From Citrobacter europaeus (GTDB taxonomy: Bacteria; Pseudomonadota; Gammaproteobacteria; Enterobacterales; Enterobacteriaceae), in assembly GCA_020099315.1 (NCBI GenBank), contig CP083650.1:2976001-3040000 (forward strand): 64,000 bases of DNA. The letters are read 5' to 3'. Positions 26,646 through 35,341 of the stretch are shown piece after piece; the first letter of the stretch is position 1, and every line of letters begins with the position of its first letter. Made by a program: the position numbers and the translations under genes. The notes below the pieces were generated by a model. That model was not told where the DNA came from. It saw only the letters and a list, made by a program, of their open reading frames with translations, and made no database searches.

Positions 26646-27399
26646 GGCTAAAGTCCGCCGCATAGAGTTTGGAGTAGTGATACTCCGAGCCCAGGAAATT
26701 ACCGACCAGAATAAGAGCCGTTTTACGGATGCCCGCATCGCGAACCTTGTCGCCAATATCCGCCAGGGTACCGCGCACGGTCTGGCTTTCTGGCCAGGTG
26801 GCCTTGTAGATCACCGCCACTGGCGTGGTCGCCGGATAACCGCCTTCAATCAAACGCTCCGCTACCCGATGAATACGCTGGACGGACAGATAAATCGCCA
26901 TAGATGTCTGGTGACTGGCAAAAGACTCCAACTGTTCACGTTCCGGTACCGGCGTGCGTCCTTCAAGGCGAGTAATGATCAGGCTCTGCGAAACCTCAGG
27001 CACGGTATACTCAACGCCCAGCTCCGCCGCCGCGCCAAGGAATGCGCTAACGCCAGGCACCACCTGCCAGTCGATCCCGCGTTTGGTCAACTCCTCGCCC
27101 TGCTCGCGCACGGAACCGTACAGCGAAACATCGCCGGTTTGCAGGCGGACAACGGTCTTACCCGCTTTCACTCCGGCTTCCATCAGGTCGAGGATCTGTT
27201 CCAGATGCAGTTCAGCGCTGTCGTGACATTCAGCGCCGGCAGGGCAATATTCCAGTAGTTCTGTGTTAATCAGCGATCCGGCGTAGATAACAACCTGCGC
27301 CTGCTGTAGCAACCGGTAACCTTTGAGGGTAATCAGCTCGCGATCGCCAGGACCTGCGCCAACAAACCACACGCTACGGGGATCAAAAATCTCAGACAT
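26626..27399 (-). CDS. cbiF: Cobalt-precorrin-4 C11-methyltransferase CbiF
   Basis: CbiF methylates C11 of cobalt-precorrin-4. The ATG at 27399 gives 257 residues starting MSEIFDPRSVWFVGAGPGD, the family length; the longer upstream frame is not used. Tetrapyrrole methylase motifs are LQTGDVSLYG near 86 and PGVSAFLGAAAELG near 110. It overlaps cbiT by 8 bases and cbiG by 20 bases. Confidence 0.96.
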   Translation of the reverse strand: MSEIFDPRSVWFVGAGPGDRELITLKGYRLLQQAQVVIYAGSLINTELLEYCPAGAECHDSAELHLEQILDLMEAGVKAGKTVVRLQTGDVSLYGSVREQGEELTKRGIDWQVVPGVSAFLGAAAELGVEYTVPEVSQSLIITRLEGRTPVPEREQLESFASHQTSMAIYLSVQRIHRVAERLIEGGYPATTPVAVIYKATWPESQTVRGTLADIGDKVRDAGIRKTALILVGNFLGSEYHYSKLYAADFSHEYRKA

Positions 27400-27961
27400 G
27401 GTTTCCTTCCTTCTGACAGGCGATAACAAATACGGGGTTATTCGGTTTGAAATAGTGACCACTGCCAAGCGTGGCAAGCGAGGAAACCTGTAACTGCAGG
27501 CAATCCACTCCCTGTACGCCAAGATGGTCCAGATGCGCCAGCGCGGTGTTGAGGTTTTCCTGGAGGATGAACGTCATCACCAGCCGCCCGGCGGGATGTA
27601 ATTGACGCATTGACCAGTCAATCAGTTCGGTCAAATGGCCGCCGCTGCCGCCCATAAAAATGGCATCGGCTTTTTCCGCGATGGTCATTGGCGCAACGCC
27701 AGGAAAAATGTCGATGTTTGCACAGGCAAAATGCTGGCGGTTTTCATCCAGCAATCTGAGCGCCGCCGGGTTACGCTCGATTGCCGTCACGCGCAATCCA
27801 GGGTATTGCAAAGCGGCTTCTATCGACACGCTGCCGGTTCCGGCACCAATATCAATCAGGTGACTGGCGCGGTGTAATTCAAGTTTTGAGAGGGCAAGTG
27901 CGCGTACCGCTTCTTTGGTCATCGGCACTTTCTCTCCACGTAGAAACAGCTCATCTTTCAT
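27392..27961 (-). CDS. cbiT: Cobalt-precorrin-6B C15-methyltransferase (decarboxylating) CbiT
   Basis: CbiT methylates C15 and decarboxylates the acetate on C12. The 189-residue protein has the class I AdoMet motif LIDIGAGTGSVSIEAAL near residues 36-52 and the family segment DAIFMGGSGGHLTEL. CbiT and CbiE are separate genes here, unlike fused CobL of aerobic producers. It overlaps cbiE by 11 bases. Confidence 0.96.
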   Translation of the reverse strand: MKDELFLRGEKVPMTKEAVRALALSKLELHRASHLIDIGAGTGSVSIEAALQYPGLRVTAIERNPAALRLLDENRQHFACANIDIFPGVAPMTIAEKADAIFMGGSGGHLTELIDWSMRQLHPAGRLVMTFILQENLNTALAHLDHLGVQGVDCLQLQVSSLATLGSGHYFKPNNPVFVIACQKEGNHV

Positions 27962-28556
27962 CGAGGATCACCACTGCATTCATGTCATAGTCGGCGTTAA
28001 CTTCACTCACAGGCAGGAAATGGATCCGTTCGTTTTCCATCGCCAGGTTTTCGCCAATCACCATCCAGCGATGTCCCTTGCCTCGTGCGATAAGCTGTTG
28101 TGCAATTTCCCGTGGGCCGCACAGCGTATCTGTCACCATCGCCACCTTGTTATGTCGCGCCAGTTCATCAAAACAGACACTACGACCATGGCTACTGGTC
28201 AACCACATATCGTTCATATCAATGCCGGACTGCGCGCACAGGTACTGCACCGCGCTAATGCCGGGAATAATGCGTACATTTTCAATACCGAAATGGCCCA
28301 CCATGCGCGTCCCGATGCCGTAAAACAGCGGATCGCCAGACGCCAGCACCACAATGTGTTGTTCCTGGTGCGCGCTGATCCAATTCAGGAGTTCCGGGAT
28401 ATTGGCGCCAAGAGCAAACTGTTCACCGGTAAAATCCGGGAATTGCTGCAAATGCCGCTTTCCACCGACCAGAACATCAGCCTCTGCGATCGCTTCACGC
28501 GCCGCAGGCGTCATTAAATGCAAACCGGCGGGCCCCATCCCTACAACGGTTAACAT
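27951..28556 (-). CDS. cbiE: Cobalt-precorrin-7 C5-methyltransferase CbiE
   Basis: CbiE methylates C5 of the corrin ring. The 201-residue tetrapyrrole methylase shows VVGMGPAGLHLMT at the N-terminus, LASGDPLFYGIG near 72 and PGISAVQYLCAQSG near 98. It acts together with CbiT. It overlaps cbiD by 7 bases and cbiT by 11 bases. Confidence 0.96.
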   Translation of the reverse strand: MLTVVGMGPAGLHLMTPAAREAIAEADVLVGGKRHLQQFPDFTGEQFALGANIPELLNWISAHQEQHIVVLASGDPLFYGIGTRMVGHFGIENVRIIPGISAVQYLCAQSGIDMNDMWLTSSHGRSVCFDELARHNKVAMVTDTLCGPREIAQQLIARGKGHRWMVIGENLAMENERIHFLPVSEVNADYDMNAVVILDER

Positions 28557-29686
28557 TGCATTTCCTCAGCAATTTCTGCGACCGGGCGATTACTGCCAAG
28601 CACCTGATTATCAAAAGAAAACATGATGGCGTCGCAGGTCGGGGGATTTTTGGTAAAGCGCAGCGTTTGCAGGACGCGCATACAGATGCGCTTAGCCAGA
28701 TGGTTATAAATGTGCTGAAAACCGTATGCTTCGATGTGTTCCATCGCCGCCTCGGTGGTATCGCAGTCGCTGACCAGCGTCAGCAGTTCCAGCGGCGCGC
28801 CAAGTAATGCGAGGTGGGCCACCAGCGTTTCCATGCGGGCATCGGCAATATGGCTGTGGGTATGGAAGATCCCCGCCGCAATTTTGACGAGCTTGCCTGG
28901 ATGTCCCACCAGTACGATTTGCCGGAATCCAAGACGTACGGCTTCTTCAATCATGTAGCCAACAAAGTTGCTCATGGTGACCACCACCTGAGTGTCGATC
29001 CCCATCTGTTCGCGCACAAAACGCTCGCCGTGGTTTCCAGGCACCAGTACGACACGCTCCAGCCCCGCCGCTCGCTTAATTTCCAGCTCCAGCGACAGTG
29101 AACGTTTCCAGCTCTCTTCCGACATCGGCGTGACGATCCCCGTAGTGCCGATAATCGAAATGCCGCCCAGAATGCCAAGGCGGGAGTTGTAGGTTTTTTG
29201 CGCCCGCTCTTCACCTTCCGGCGCGAAGATTTCAATCTGCGCTCCACGATTCGGCCCAATCGCCTCACGTACCGCAGACTCAATGGTCTGGCGAGGTGTG
29301 CGGTTAATCGCCGAACTCCCCACCGGCAGGCCGATCCCTTTGCGGGTTACCGTGCCAACGCCTTCCCCGCCCTGAAGGGTTATCTCTTTACTATCGTTTA
29401 ACGTCACGCGGGCAAAAATCAGCATGCCGTGGGTGGCGTCCACATCATCGCCACCGTCTTTGCGGATGGCCGCTATCGCCTGCTGTCCTTCGATATGCGG
29501 CGACTCCACGTTCAGGCACAGCGTCACACCGGAAGGCGTGACAATGGAAACCTGATGGATCAGGTGTTGGCGCAGTACCATCAGCGCTGCCACTTTTGCA
29601 GCCGCCGTCGCGCACGATCCCGTGGTATATCCCTTACGCAACGCTTTACCGTTGTGCCAAACCGGCGTATCGAAGGCCTCGCTCAT
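28550..29686 (-). CDS. cbiD: Cobalt-precorrin-5B C1-methyltransferase CbiD
   Basis: CbiD methylates C1 in the anaerobic pathway and is unrelated in sequence to the other methylases. The 378-residue protein carries the family motifs RKGYTTGSCATAAAKVAAL near 18-36, KDGGDDVDATHG near 75 and GTTGIVTPMSEESW near 178. Four-base overlap with cbiC suggests coupled translation. Confidence 0.96.
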   Translation of the reverse strand: MSEAFDTPVWHNGKALRKGYTTGSCATAAAKVAALMVLRQHLIHQVSIVTPSGVTLCLNVESPHIEGQQAIAAIRKDGGDDVDATHGMLIFARVTLNDSKEITLQGGEGVGTVTRKGIGLPVGSSAINRTPRQTIESAVREAIGPNRGAQIEIFAPEGEERAQKTYNSRLGILGGISIIGTTGIVTPMSEESWKRSLSLELEIKRAAGLERVVLVPGNHGERFVREQMGIDTQVVVTMSNFVGYMIEEAVRLGFRQIVLVGHPGKLVKIAAGIFHTHSHIADARMETLVAHLALLGAPLELLTLVSDCDTTEAAMEHIEAYGFQHIYNHLAKRICMRVLQTLRFTKNPPTCDAIMFSFDNQVLGSNRPVAEIAEEMQC

Positions 29687-30315
29687 CGCGCCCCCTGCAT
29701 GTGATAAAGCATGGCGTTGACGATAGCGGCAGCGACATTACTTCCCCCTTTGCGACCTAGCGCTGCAATGGCGGGCAAATTGCTTTGGGTCAGGGCATCT
29801 TTCGACTCTTCTGCGCCAACGAACCCGACCGGTACACCAACCACACCGCTGACGGCTACATCATGCTCTAGCAGGCGAAACAGCGCTGTCGGCGCGTTGC
29901 CAAAGACAAACAGCTTTTCCCCTTCTTCCTTCACCGCAATGTCGACGGCCGCCATGGACCGGGTAATACCCTGCTCTTTTGCCGTACGTACGACGCGCGG
30001 GTCGCTGATGTAGCAGCGGCATTCACCGCCGAATTTTGCCAACAGCGTTTTATTGATCCCGGAAAGCGCCATCGTGGTGTCGGTATAAATCACGCTCGAA
30101 CGGCTAAGCGCCGCACAAAACTGCTCCAGCACATCACTGGAAAACCACAGAATGTCCAGCCAGTCGAAATCCGCCGTCGTGTGAATGACCCGCTTGATAA
30201 TGGCTTCATGTAACGGACTGGCAAACTGATAGTCCGGACGGGTTTCACTGATGATCTCGCCAATAATGTCGAAACTTTTGGCCTCAATCGCCTGGGGTTG
30301 CTGGATATATTGCAT
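29683..30315 (-). CDS. cbiC: Cobalt-precorrin-8 methylmutase CbiC
   Basis: CbiC moves the methyl group from C11 to C12 to give cobyrinate. The 210-residue protein has the catalytic histidine (His45) in KRVIHTTADFDW and the closing segment GRKGGSNVAAAIVNAML. It is 10 bases after cbiB and overlaps cbiD by 4 bases. Confidence 0.96.
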   Translation of the reverse strand: MQYIQQPQAIEAKSFDIIGEIISETRPDYQFASPLHEAIIKRVIHTTADFDWLDILWFSSDVLEQFCAALSRSSVIYTDTTMALSGINKTLLAKFGGECRCYISDPRVVRTAKEQGITRSMAAVDIAVKEEGEKLFVFGNAPTALFRLLEHDVAVSGVVGVPVGFVGAEESKDALTQSNLPAIAALGRKGGSNVAAAIVNAMLYHMQGAR

Positions 30316-30325
30316 TGTGTTGTCC

Positions 30326-31285
30326 TCAGGCTACACCGACCAGCAGGCATCGCAGCGCAATAAACAGCGCCAGTGCCAGCGTCGATGCCACCCACATCAA
30401 TCGAATCGTATGGGAAATGTCGTCTACCGAAATGTCACGTTGTGCATCACCGATCCACGGTTTCTCAACGCGCTCGCCAAAGTAGTCATTTGGACCACCC
30501 AGCCGAATTCCTAATGCGCCGGCAACGGATGCTTCCGACCACGCACAGTTTGGGCTGCTGTGGTTGTAGCGATCGCGCCAGCCAATCTGCAACGCACGCG
30601 CGCCATCCTGGCGGCATAAAAACGCCGCTGCGCCCAGCAGCAGCCAGCTCAGCCTCGCAGGGATATAATTTGCGACATCGTCCAGGCGGGCGCTGACCAT
30701 ACCGATTGCGCGGTATTTCTCATGTTTGTAGCCCACCATGGAGTCAAGGGTGTTTACCGCTTTGTAGGCCATCGCCAGAGGCGCACCGCCGAGAAAAAGG
30801 AAAAACAGCGGCGCGATGATGCCGTCGACAGTGTTTTCAGCCACGGTTTCTACTACGCCGCGATTGATCTGCTGAGGTTGTAATTGCGAGGTATCGCGTC
30901 CCACAATCCATGACAATTTTTCACGACTTGCGGCAAGATTACCGGCACGTAGCGGACGTTCGACATCCTGCGCCGCGTTTGCCAGACAGCGCCCGGCCAG
31001 CACGGTAAAGATCATCCAAACCTCCACCACCCAACCAAGCCAGGGATGAATAGATTGCGCCAGCGCCAGCACTCCCCAGGACACTGTCCAGGTCAGACCG
31101 ACCACCACAATCCACATCACCGCGCCGCCGATACGTAGCGCGCGGTCGCTATGGCAGTAACGCCGAACAACTCGCTGCACCGCAGAAACCAGATTGCCAA
31201 TCCAGCGCACCGGATGTGGCCAGTTCTGCGGATCGCCGATGATATAATCAAGCAGCCAGGCAACACACCACGCGAGGATCGTCAT
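30326..31285 (-). CDS. cbiB: Adenosylcobinamide-phosphate synthase CbiB
   Basis: CbiB is a membrane enzyme that attaches (R)-1-amino-2-propanol O-2-phosphate to adenosylcobyric acid. The start at 31285 gives 319 residues beginning MTILAWCVAW and a 4-base overlap with cbiA; an ATG nine codons upstream is not favoured. Conserved features are the DYIIGDPQNWPHPVRWIG region and ETVAENTVDGIIAPLFFLFLG's core near residue 150. Its aminopropanol phosphate comes from CobD acting on the product of PduX, which is encoded in this window. Confidence 0.95.
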   Translation of the reverse strand: MTILAWCVAWLLDYIIGDPQNWPHPVRWIGNLVSAVQRVVRRYCHSDRALRIGGAVMWIVVVGLTWTVSWGVLALAQSIHPWLGWVVEVWMIFTVLAGRCLANAAQDVERPLRAGNLAASREKLSWIVGRDTSQLQPQQINRGVVETVAENTVDGIIAPLFFLFLGGAPLAMAYKAVNTLDSMVGYKHEKYRAIGMVSARLDDVANYIPARLSWLLLGAAAFLCRQDGARALQIGWRDRYNHSSPNCAWSEASVAGALGIRLGGPNDYFGERVEKPWIGDAQRDISVDDISHTIRLMWVASTLALALFIALRCLLVGVA

Positions 31286-32661
31286 AGCGCACTCCTCGCG
31301 GCTGCCAGCCAATGGTTGAGCATCTGCGGACGTTGAGCAAAATGAACGTGTAGATAGCTGGCGAAGGTGTTTCCGACCTGCCAGCCGCCAGACCAGGCTT
31401 GTAGCGTTTTGCCATCGCGCACTTTGCGACAGTTCATCACCGCTGGCGTTTCAGGGGTAAAATCGGAGTAGTGGAATTCATGTCCGCGCAGCACTTCGCC
31501 TTCTGCGGCTAACAATGTTTGCTGTGTGGCCTGCGCTTCACAGTAGCCAAATCGGGTCAGACGTTTCCCCATTTTGCTGTGACCGGGAATGATATCCGCC
31601 ATCAGCCAGGTATCGCCGTGGCTATCCTCCAGCGAACTGCCGAGATACATCAATCCCCCGCACTCGGCATAAATCGCGACACCCCGCTGATGCGCTGCCC
31701 GCAGTTGGCTAAGCATCGAAACATTGCGAGCCAGCGTCGCAGCATGTAACTCAGGATATCCGCCACCTAACCAGACCATCTGACAATCGGGTAAGCTGGT
31801 GTCGTGCAACGGGCTAAAACGAACAATCTTAAGCCCTGCGCGCGCAAGGAGCGTGATGTTATCCGGGTAGTAGAAGTTGAAAGCTTCGTCATCGGCGATG
31901 GCAAGCGTTAGCCCTGCTCCGGCGTCTGCGGCAGGCAGCGCTGGCCATTCACCAGTGGGAAGGTTGGTTAACTGGCTTAATTTCAGCAGCGCATCGATAT
32001 CAAGAGTTTGCTCCAGCGTCGCGGCAAACTCCTGCCACGGCTGCTGGTTAATAACCGACTCGCGTGCGGTAACCAAACCCAGATGCCGTTCAGGAAGCGC
32101 AACGCCTTCCATTCGGGGAACATAACCCAATACGGGGACATCGCAGTAACGCTCAATCGCCACTTTCAGGAGCTGGTAATGCGATTCGCTGTTGACCCGG
32201 TTAACAATGACGCCGGCGATGTTCAGGGTTGGATCAAAATGTTGAAATCCCATTACCGTCGCGGCGATCGAGGTGGAAACGGCTTTGCCATCAACCAGTA
32301 AGATAACCGGGCAGCCTAACTGTTTGGCCATCGCGGCGGTGCTGCAGTAATTTGGGTCGGTGCCATAACCGTCATACAGCCCCATAACACCTTCAATCAC
32401 CGCGATTTCCGCATGTTGCATTTGCTCGCAAAATAGAGCGTTCAACGTGGGGACGGGAAGCATGAAGCTATCAAGATTGCGCGAAGCAGTACCGCATACC
32501 GCTGTATGCCAGCCGGTATCAAGGTAATCAGGACCCACTTTGCAAGGCTGGACGCGTAAACCGCGTTTTTTCAACAAGCTCAACAAGCCCAGCGTCACCG
32601 TGGTTTTACCACAGCCGCTTCCGGTACCTGCAAGAACAAATGCGTGAAAATTGGCCGCCAT
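31282..32661 (-). CDS. cbiA: Cobyrinate a,c-diamide synthase CbiA
   Basis: CbiA amidates the a and c side chains of cobyrinate with glutamine and ATP. The ATG at 32661 gives 459 residues, the Salmonella length; it follows an AGGGT ribosome site that can be masked by a hairpin (see the leader). The P-loop GTGSGCGKTT lies near residues 13-22, and the C-terminal amidotransferase has its nucleophile in YAECGGLMYLG. It is the first gene of the 20-gene operon. Confidence 0.97.
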   Translation of the reverse strand: MAANFHAFVLAGTGSGCGKTTVTLGLLSLLKKRGLRVQPCKVGPDYLDTGWHTAVCGTASRNLDSFMLPVPTLNALFCEQMQHAEIAVIEGVMGLYDGYGTDPNYCSTAAMAKQLGCPVILLVDGKAVSTSIAATVMGFQHFDPTLNIAGVIVNRVNSESHYQLLKVAIERYCDVPVLGYVPRMEGVALPERHLGLVTARESVINQQPWQEFAATLEQTLDIDALLKLSQLTNLPTGEWPALPAADAGAGLTLAIADDEAFNFYYPDNITLLARAGLKIVRFSPLHDTSLPDCQMVWLGGGYPELHAATLARNVSMLSQLRAAHQRGVAIYAECGGLMYLGSSLEDSHGDTWLMADIIPGHSKMGKRLTRFGYCEAQATQQTLLAAEGEVLRGHEFHYSDFTPETPAVMNCRKVRDGKTLQAWSGGWQVGNTFASYLHVHFAQRPQMLNHWLAAARSAL

Positions 32662-32681
32662 ACCCTGATCCTGTTCAGGGT
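32662..32681 (-). promoter_or_regulatory. Ribosome-site sequestering hairpin of cbiA
   Basis: On the minus strand ACCCTGA-ACAGGA-TCAGGGT forms a perfect 7-base-pair hairpin that ends directly before the cbiA ATG and buries the AGGGT ribosome site. A copy of GTTCAG at 32723-32728 (minus strand) could pair with CTGAAC at 32673-32678 and open it. This fits translational control by the upstream riboswitch. Confidence 0.7.
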
Positions 32682-32759
32682 GGTAGGGGTGTAGAGATAC
32701 CCAGTCTCTCGACTGTATGCATCTGAACCACCCACTTCCCACCGAAGTTGTTGGTAGTC

Positions 32760-32913
32760 ACTGACAGGCAGGTCTTCTGGCTTAGCGTCATCCTCACCCG
32801 TCCTTCCCAATCTTGCGATCAGTGGTCCATACGGGGTCGTCAGCATCACAGCAGCGGGGGCTGCGGGGGATTCTCACCCCCTTCCCTACCACAAATGTGG
32901 CAAACCTGTCAGT
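32760..32913 (-). promoter_or_regulatory. Cobalamin riboswitch aptamer
   Basis: The minus-strand leader of cbiA carries the full adenosylcobalamin aptamer. The closing P1 stem is perfect (CCTGTCAGT at 32905-32913 with ACTGACAGG at 32760-32768, plus-strand reading). Core elements are GGGTGAGAATCCCCCGC, CGCTGCTGTGATG and the B12 box AGCCAGAAGACCTGCCTG (32765-32782). Binding of adenosylcobalamin to such leaders represses the cob operon in Salmonella. Confidence 0.95.
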
Positions 32914-33140
32914 TCAAGAGCCTGGTTAATTAAGCTCTCTGTTATGAGGTAAATTCACAACCTCATGACAATAATTCAATTTAATATCTTTCCGGGTTCA
33001 TTCAGCCAATTATCTGGCCTAAACCCACTTATTCATATGTTCAAACTTTGAATGAAAGCGTCAGTAAAGAATAAAGAAAGTCATTCACACAGACACTGTA
33101 TCTCATCACAAAAATAAAAACTGGTGCAGTTTATCCCTCT

Positions 33141-33169
33141 GATACCATTAATTTGTTGCGCTATGACAA
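33141..33169 (-). promoter_or_regulatory. Candidate cob operon promoter
   Basis: On the minus strand TTGTCA (33164-33169) and GGTATC (33141-33146) are spaced by 17 bases. Transcription would begin near 33134, giving a leader of about 470 nt, similar to the long Salmonella cob leader of roughly 460 nt. The weak -10 fits a promoter that needs PocR and global activators. The rest of 32914-33256 holds no gene, but carries an inverted repeat ATGAGGT-N9-ACCTCAT at 32944-32966. Confidence 0.5.
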
Positions 33170-33237
33170 TTTATTGACTGGTGTCGTTACTTTTCATTTT
33201 ATAATGACTGACATAGCGCCCTATATCAAAAATCGGC

Positions 33238-33257
33238 AATAGCAAAATATTGCTATT
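33238..33257. promoter_or_regulatory. Inverted repeat, candidate PocR operator upstream of cbiA
   Basis: AATAGCAA-AATA-TTGCTATT is a perfect 8-base inverted repeat abutting the pocR stop codon and about 110 bases upstream of the candidate cob transcription start. The same core, ATAGCAA-N4-TTGCTAT, recurs between pduF and pduA. It lacks GC-rich stem bases, so it is not a normal terminator. PocR binding is inferred from the shared occurrence only. Confidence 0.5.
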
Positions 33258-34168
33258 TAGGCGGATTCACTACGTGAAATGACATTAATTTGCTGGCGAA
33301 ATGCCTGCGGCGTAACCTGATACGTTTGACGGAAAACTTTGCAAAAATAACTGGTTTGCGAGAAGCCCAAATTACGCGCAATGCTGGCAATACTCCAGTC
33401 ACTGTGACAAAGCAACTCTTTGGCACTGGCCATTCTCTGCTGGTTTACCCATGCGTTAAAACCGATACCCTGATATTTTTTGAACAATTTACTGAAATAG
33501 TAAGGACTCAGGAAAACATGAGAGGCAACATCCTCCAGACGCAATTCGTCTGATAAATGCGCATCAATATAGCGCAGAGCTTTTTTCATTTTACTGTCGT
33601 GAGGGTTGGTACTGCGGTTCGCACGAACCGGCTCTGACTGCTGCGGATTATCCTTGATAACAACAAAATTAAGTTGTTTCTTAAGACAATTTTCTACAAT
33701 GAGTTTGAGAAGATCCGCAGAAGCGATGACTCGCGAATAGTCCATCTCTGGTACATTACGAAATTCACTGACCAGCTCGGGATCCGCTTGCCAGCGATCA
33801 TCTACATTCAGAATATCAACCAGACCGACATCATTACTTAAGCGGACTTGTCCACAAAGCACAAACCCTACCAGGTGTCCCGCAATGACCAGCGGAATTG
33901 AGAAATCGGTAAGCCCGGCGTGACAGCGATAGATGCAGGGTTGATCGGATTTCGAAGCTTCCAGTCCCCCACAGCGATCGCTCATACGACAGCGGGTACT
34001 GTGCTGCGGATGCTGGCGCATCAACTGGCAAAATGGGGTGAAATTAAAAAGCTCAGAAATTTCATCACCGTGAATATTGACAACCACAACGGCCAGACTG
34101 GTGGCCTGCGCAAAATCCTGTGCGATTTTATTAATGAGTTCTGAGTTCAGGGCACTCGCAGAAATCAT
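33257..34168 (-). CDS. pocR: AraC-family regulator of the pdu and cob operons, PocR
   Basis: PocR activates pdu, pduF and the cob operon in response to 1,2-propanediol. The 303-residue protein has an N-terminal PocR sensory domain (about 1-165) with the cysteine-rich segment RCRMSDRCGGLEASKSDQPC, and a C-terminal AraC DNA-binding domain (about 200-300) with LEDVASHVFLSPYYFSKLFK and the second helix-turn-helix SIARNLGFSQTSYFCKVF. It lies between pduF and cbiA, all on the minus strand, as in Salmonella. Confidence 0.96.
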   Translation of the reverse strand: MISASALNSELINKIAQDFAQATSLAVVVVNIHGDEISELFNFTPFCQLMRQHPQHSTRCRMSDRCGGLEASKSDQPCIYRCHAGLTDFSIPLVIAGHLVGFVLCGQVRLSNDVGLVDILNVDDRWQADPELVSEFRNVPEMDYSRVIASADLLKLIVENCLKKQLNFVVIKDNPQQSEPVRANRSTNPHDSKMKKALRYIDAHLSDELRLEDVASHVFLSPYYFSKLFKKYQGIGFNAWVNQQRMASAKELLCHSDWSIASIARNLGFSQTSYFCKVFRQTYQVTPQAFRQQINVISRSESA

Positions 34169-34273
34169 GATAAAACCTCTCAGTTAATTTATTGTTATAA
34201 ACAAAACATATTATTCACATTCATTTTCATCCTGCCATCCTGAGCAATGATGAAAGTCATCATTGAACATAAC

Positions 34274-34304
34274 AAAAGTCTCCCATTGTTGGGAGACTTT
34301 TTCA
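34274..34304 (-). terminator. Terminator between pduF and pocR
   Basis: A perfect 11-base-pair stem (AAAGTCTCCCA at 34275-34285 with 34290-34300) and a 4-base loop has A and T runs at its ends, so it can work in either direction. It lies about 70 bases after the pduF stop and may reduce readthrough into pocR. Confidence 0.85.
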
Positions 34305-34369
34305 GCGGTTCAGGAAACCGGATCACGAAAACAGTTTTTACCTTTCAAAAATAAACTTCTTCTGTGAAG

Positions 34370-35179
34370 CTAGCTCTCATTTTCCTCCAGCTTACACGTA
34401 TTACACGGTAAATTTTTGCCAATAAAATAACGATAAATTGCTGCGCCCGCGCAAGCACCGATGATAGGGGCGACAATCGGCACGATAAAATAAGGAATAT
34501 CACGTCCACCTGTCATCGCAACATCTCCCCATCCGGCCATCCAGGCAAACAATTTAGGACCAAAATCACGCGCCGGATTCATTGCAAATCCGGTAAGCGG
34601 ACCGGTGGATGCGCCGATAACAGCGACCAGAATACCAATCAGCAATGGCGCCAACGGACCTTTAGGAACACCGTTACCATCATCAGTCAGCGCCATGATC
34701 ATTCCCATAAGAATGGAGGTAATCACCACTTCGACTAACGCGGCCTGCCATACGCTGAGCGCCGCTGCAGGATACGTACTAAAAATGCTGGCAAGTTGCA
34801 GGCTTTCCAGACTACCGCGCACCATCTGGTGGGCCGATTCATATTCGGTAAACAGACTGCCGTAGAGCAAATACCCCAGCAGTGCACCGCCGAAGGCACC
34901 CGCAACCTGTGCCACGGAGTAAGGTAAAACTTTACGCCCCGGAAAACAGGCAAACAGCCACAGAGCAATAGTGATAGCCGGGTTGAGATGCGCGCCAGAT
35001 ATCCCGGCCGTCAGATAGACTGCAAGCGAGATCCCCAGTCCCCATATGATGCAGATTTCCCACAATCCCAGGCTGGCACCCGCGACTTTCAGGGCACTCA
35101 GGCATCCAATACCAAAAAATAAAAACAGCCCGGTACCCAAAAACTCAGCAATGCATTGTGCTTTTAGTGAATCGTTCAT
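34370..35179 (-). CDS. pduF: Propanediol diffusion facilitator PduF
   Basis: PduF is an aquaglyceroporin-family channel thought to admit 1,2-propanediol through the inner membrane. The 269-residue protein has six membrane segments and both pore motifs: SGAHLNPAITIAL near residue 60-73 and GFAMNPARDFGPKL near residue 200. The asparate after the second NPAR box marks the glycerol-facilitator subgroup. The C-terminus has a short CNTC pair. It is divergent from pduA. Confidence 0.95.
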   Translation of the reverse strand: MNDSLKAQCIAEFLGTGLFLFFGIGCLSALKVAGASLGLWEICIIWGLGISLAVYLTAGISGAHLNPAITIALWLFACFPGRKVLPYSVAQVAGAFGGALLGYLLYGSLFTEYESAHQMVRGSLESLQLASIFSTYPAAALSVWQAALVEVVITSILMGMIMALTDDGNGVPKGPLAPLLIGILVAVIGASTGPLTGFAMNPARDFGPKLFAWMAGWGDVAMTGGRDIPYFIVPIVAPIIGACAGAAIYRYFIGKNLPCNTCKLEENES

Positions 35180-35321
35180 TGTGACACCTTCTAAGCAGAG
35201 TTCGTGTCTTTACCAGCGGACTCCTTGCTGGCAAGTAGAATACTTCAAGGCTTACTATAAAAAGGCATGTCGGCAAATTGTTGGCAATCTGCGAGCGGTA
35301 TGATTTTTAAAATCGTGCTGC

Positions 35322-35341
35322 GATAGCAAATTCTTGCTATC
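35322..35341. promoter_or_regulatory. Inverted repeat, candidate PocR operator between pduF and pduA
   Basis: GATAGCAA-ATTC-TTGCTATC is a perfect 8-base inverted repeat with the same core and spacing as the site before cbiA. Half-site relatives occur nearby: TTGCTAATAGCA at 35412-35423 and ATAGCAA at 35466-35472. The clustering in a PocR-controlled promoter region suggests operator function. Confidence 0.5.
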
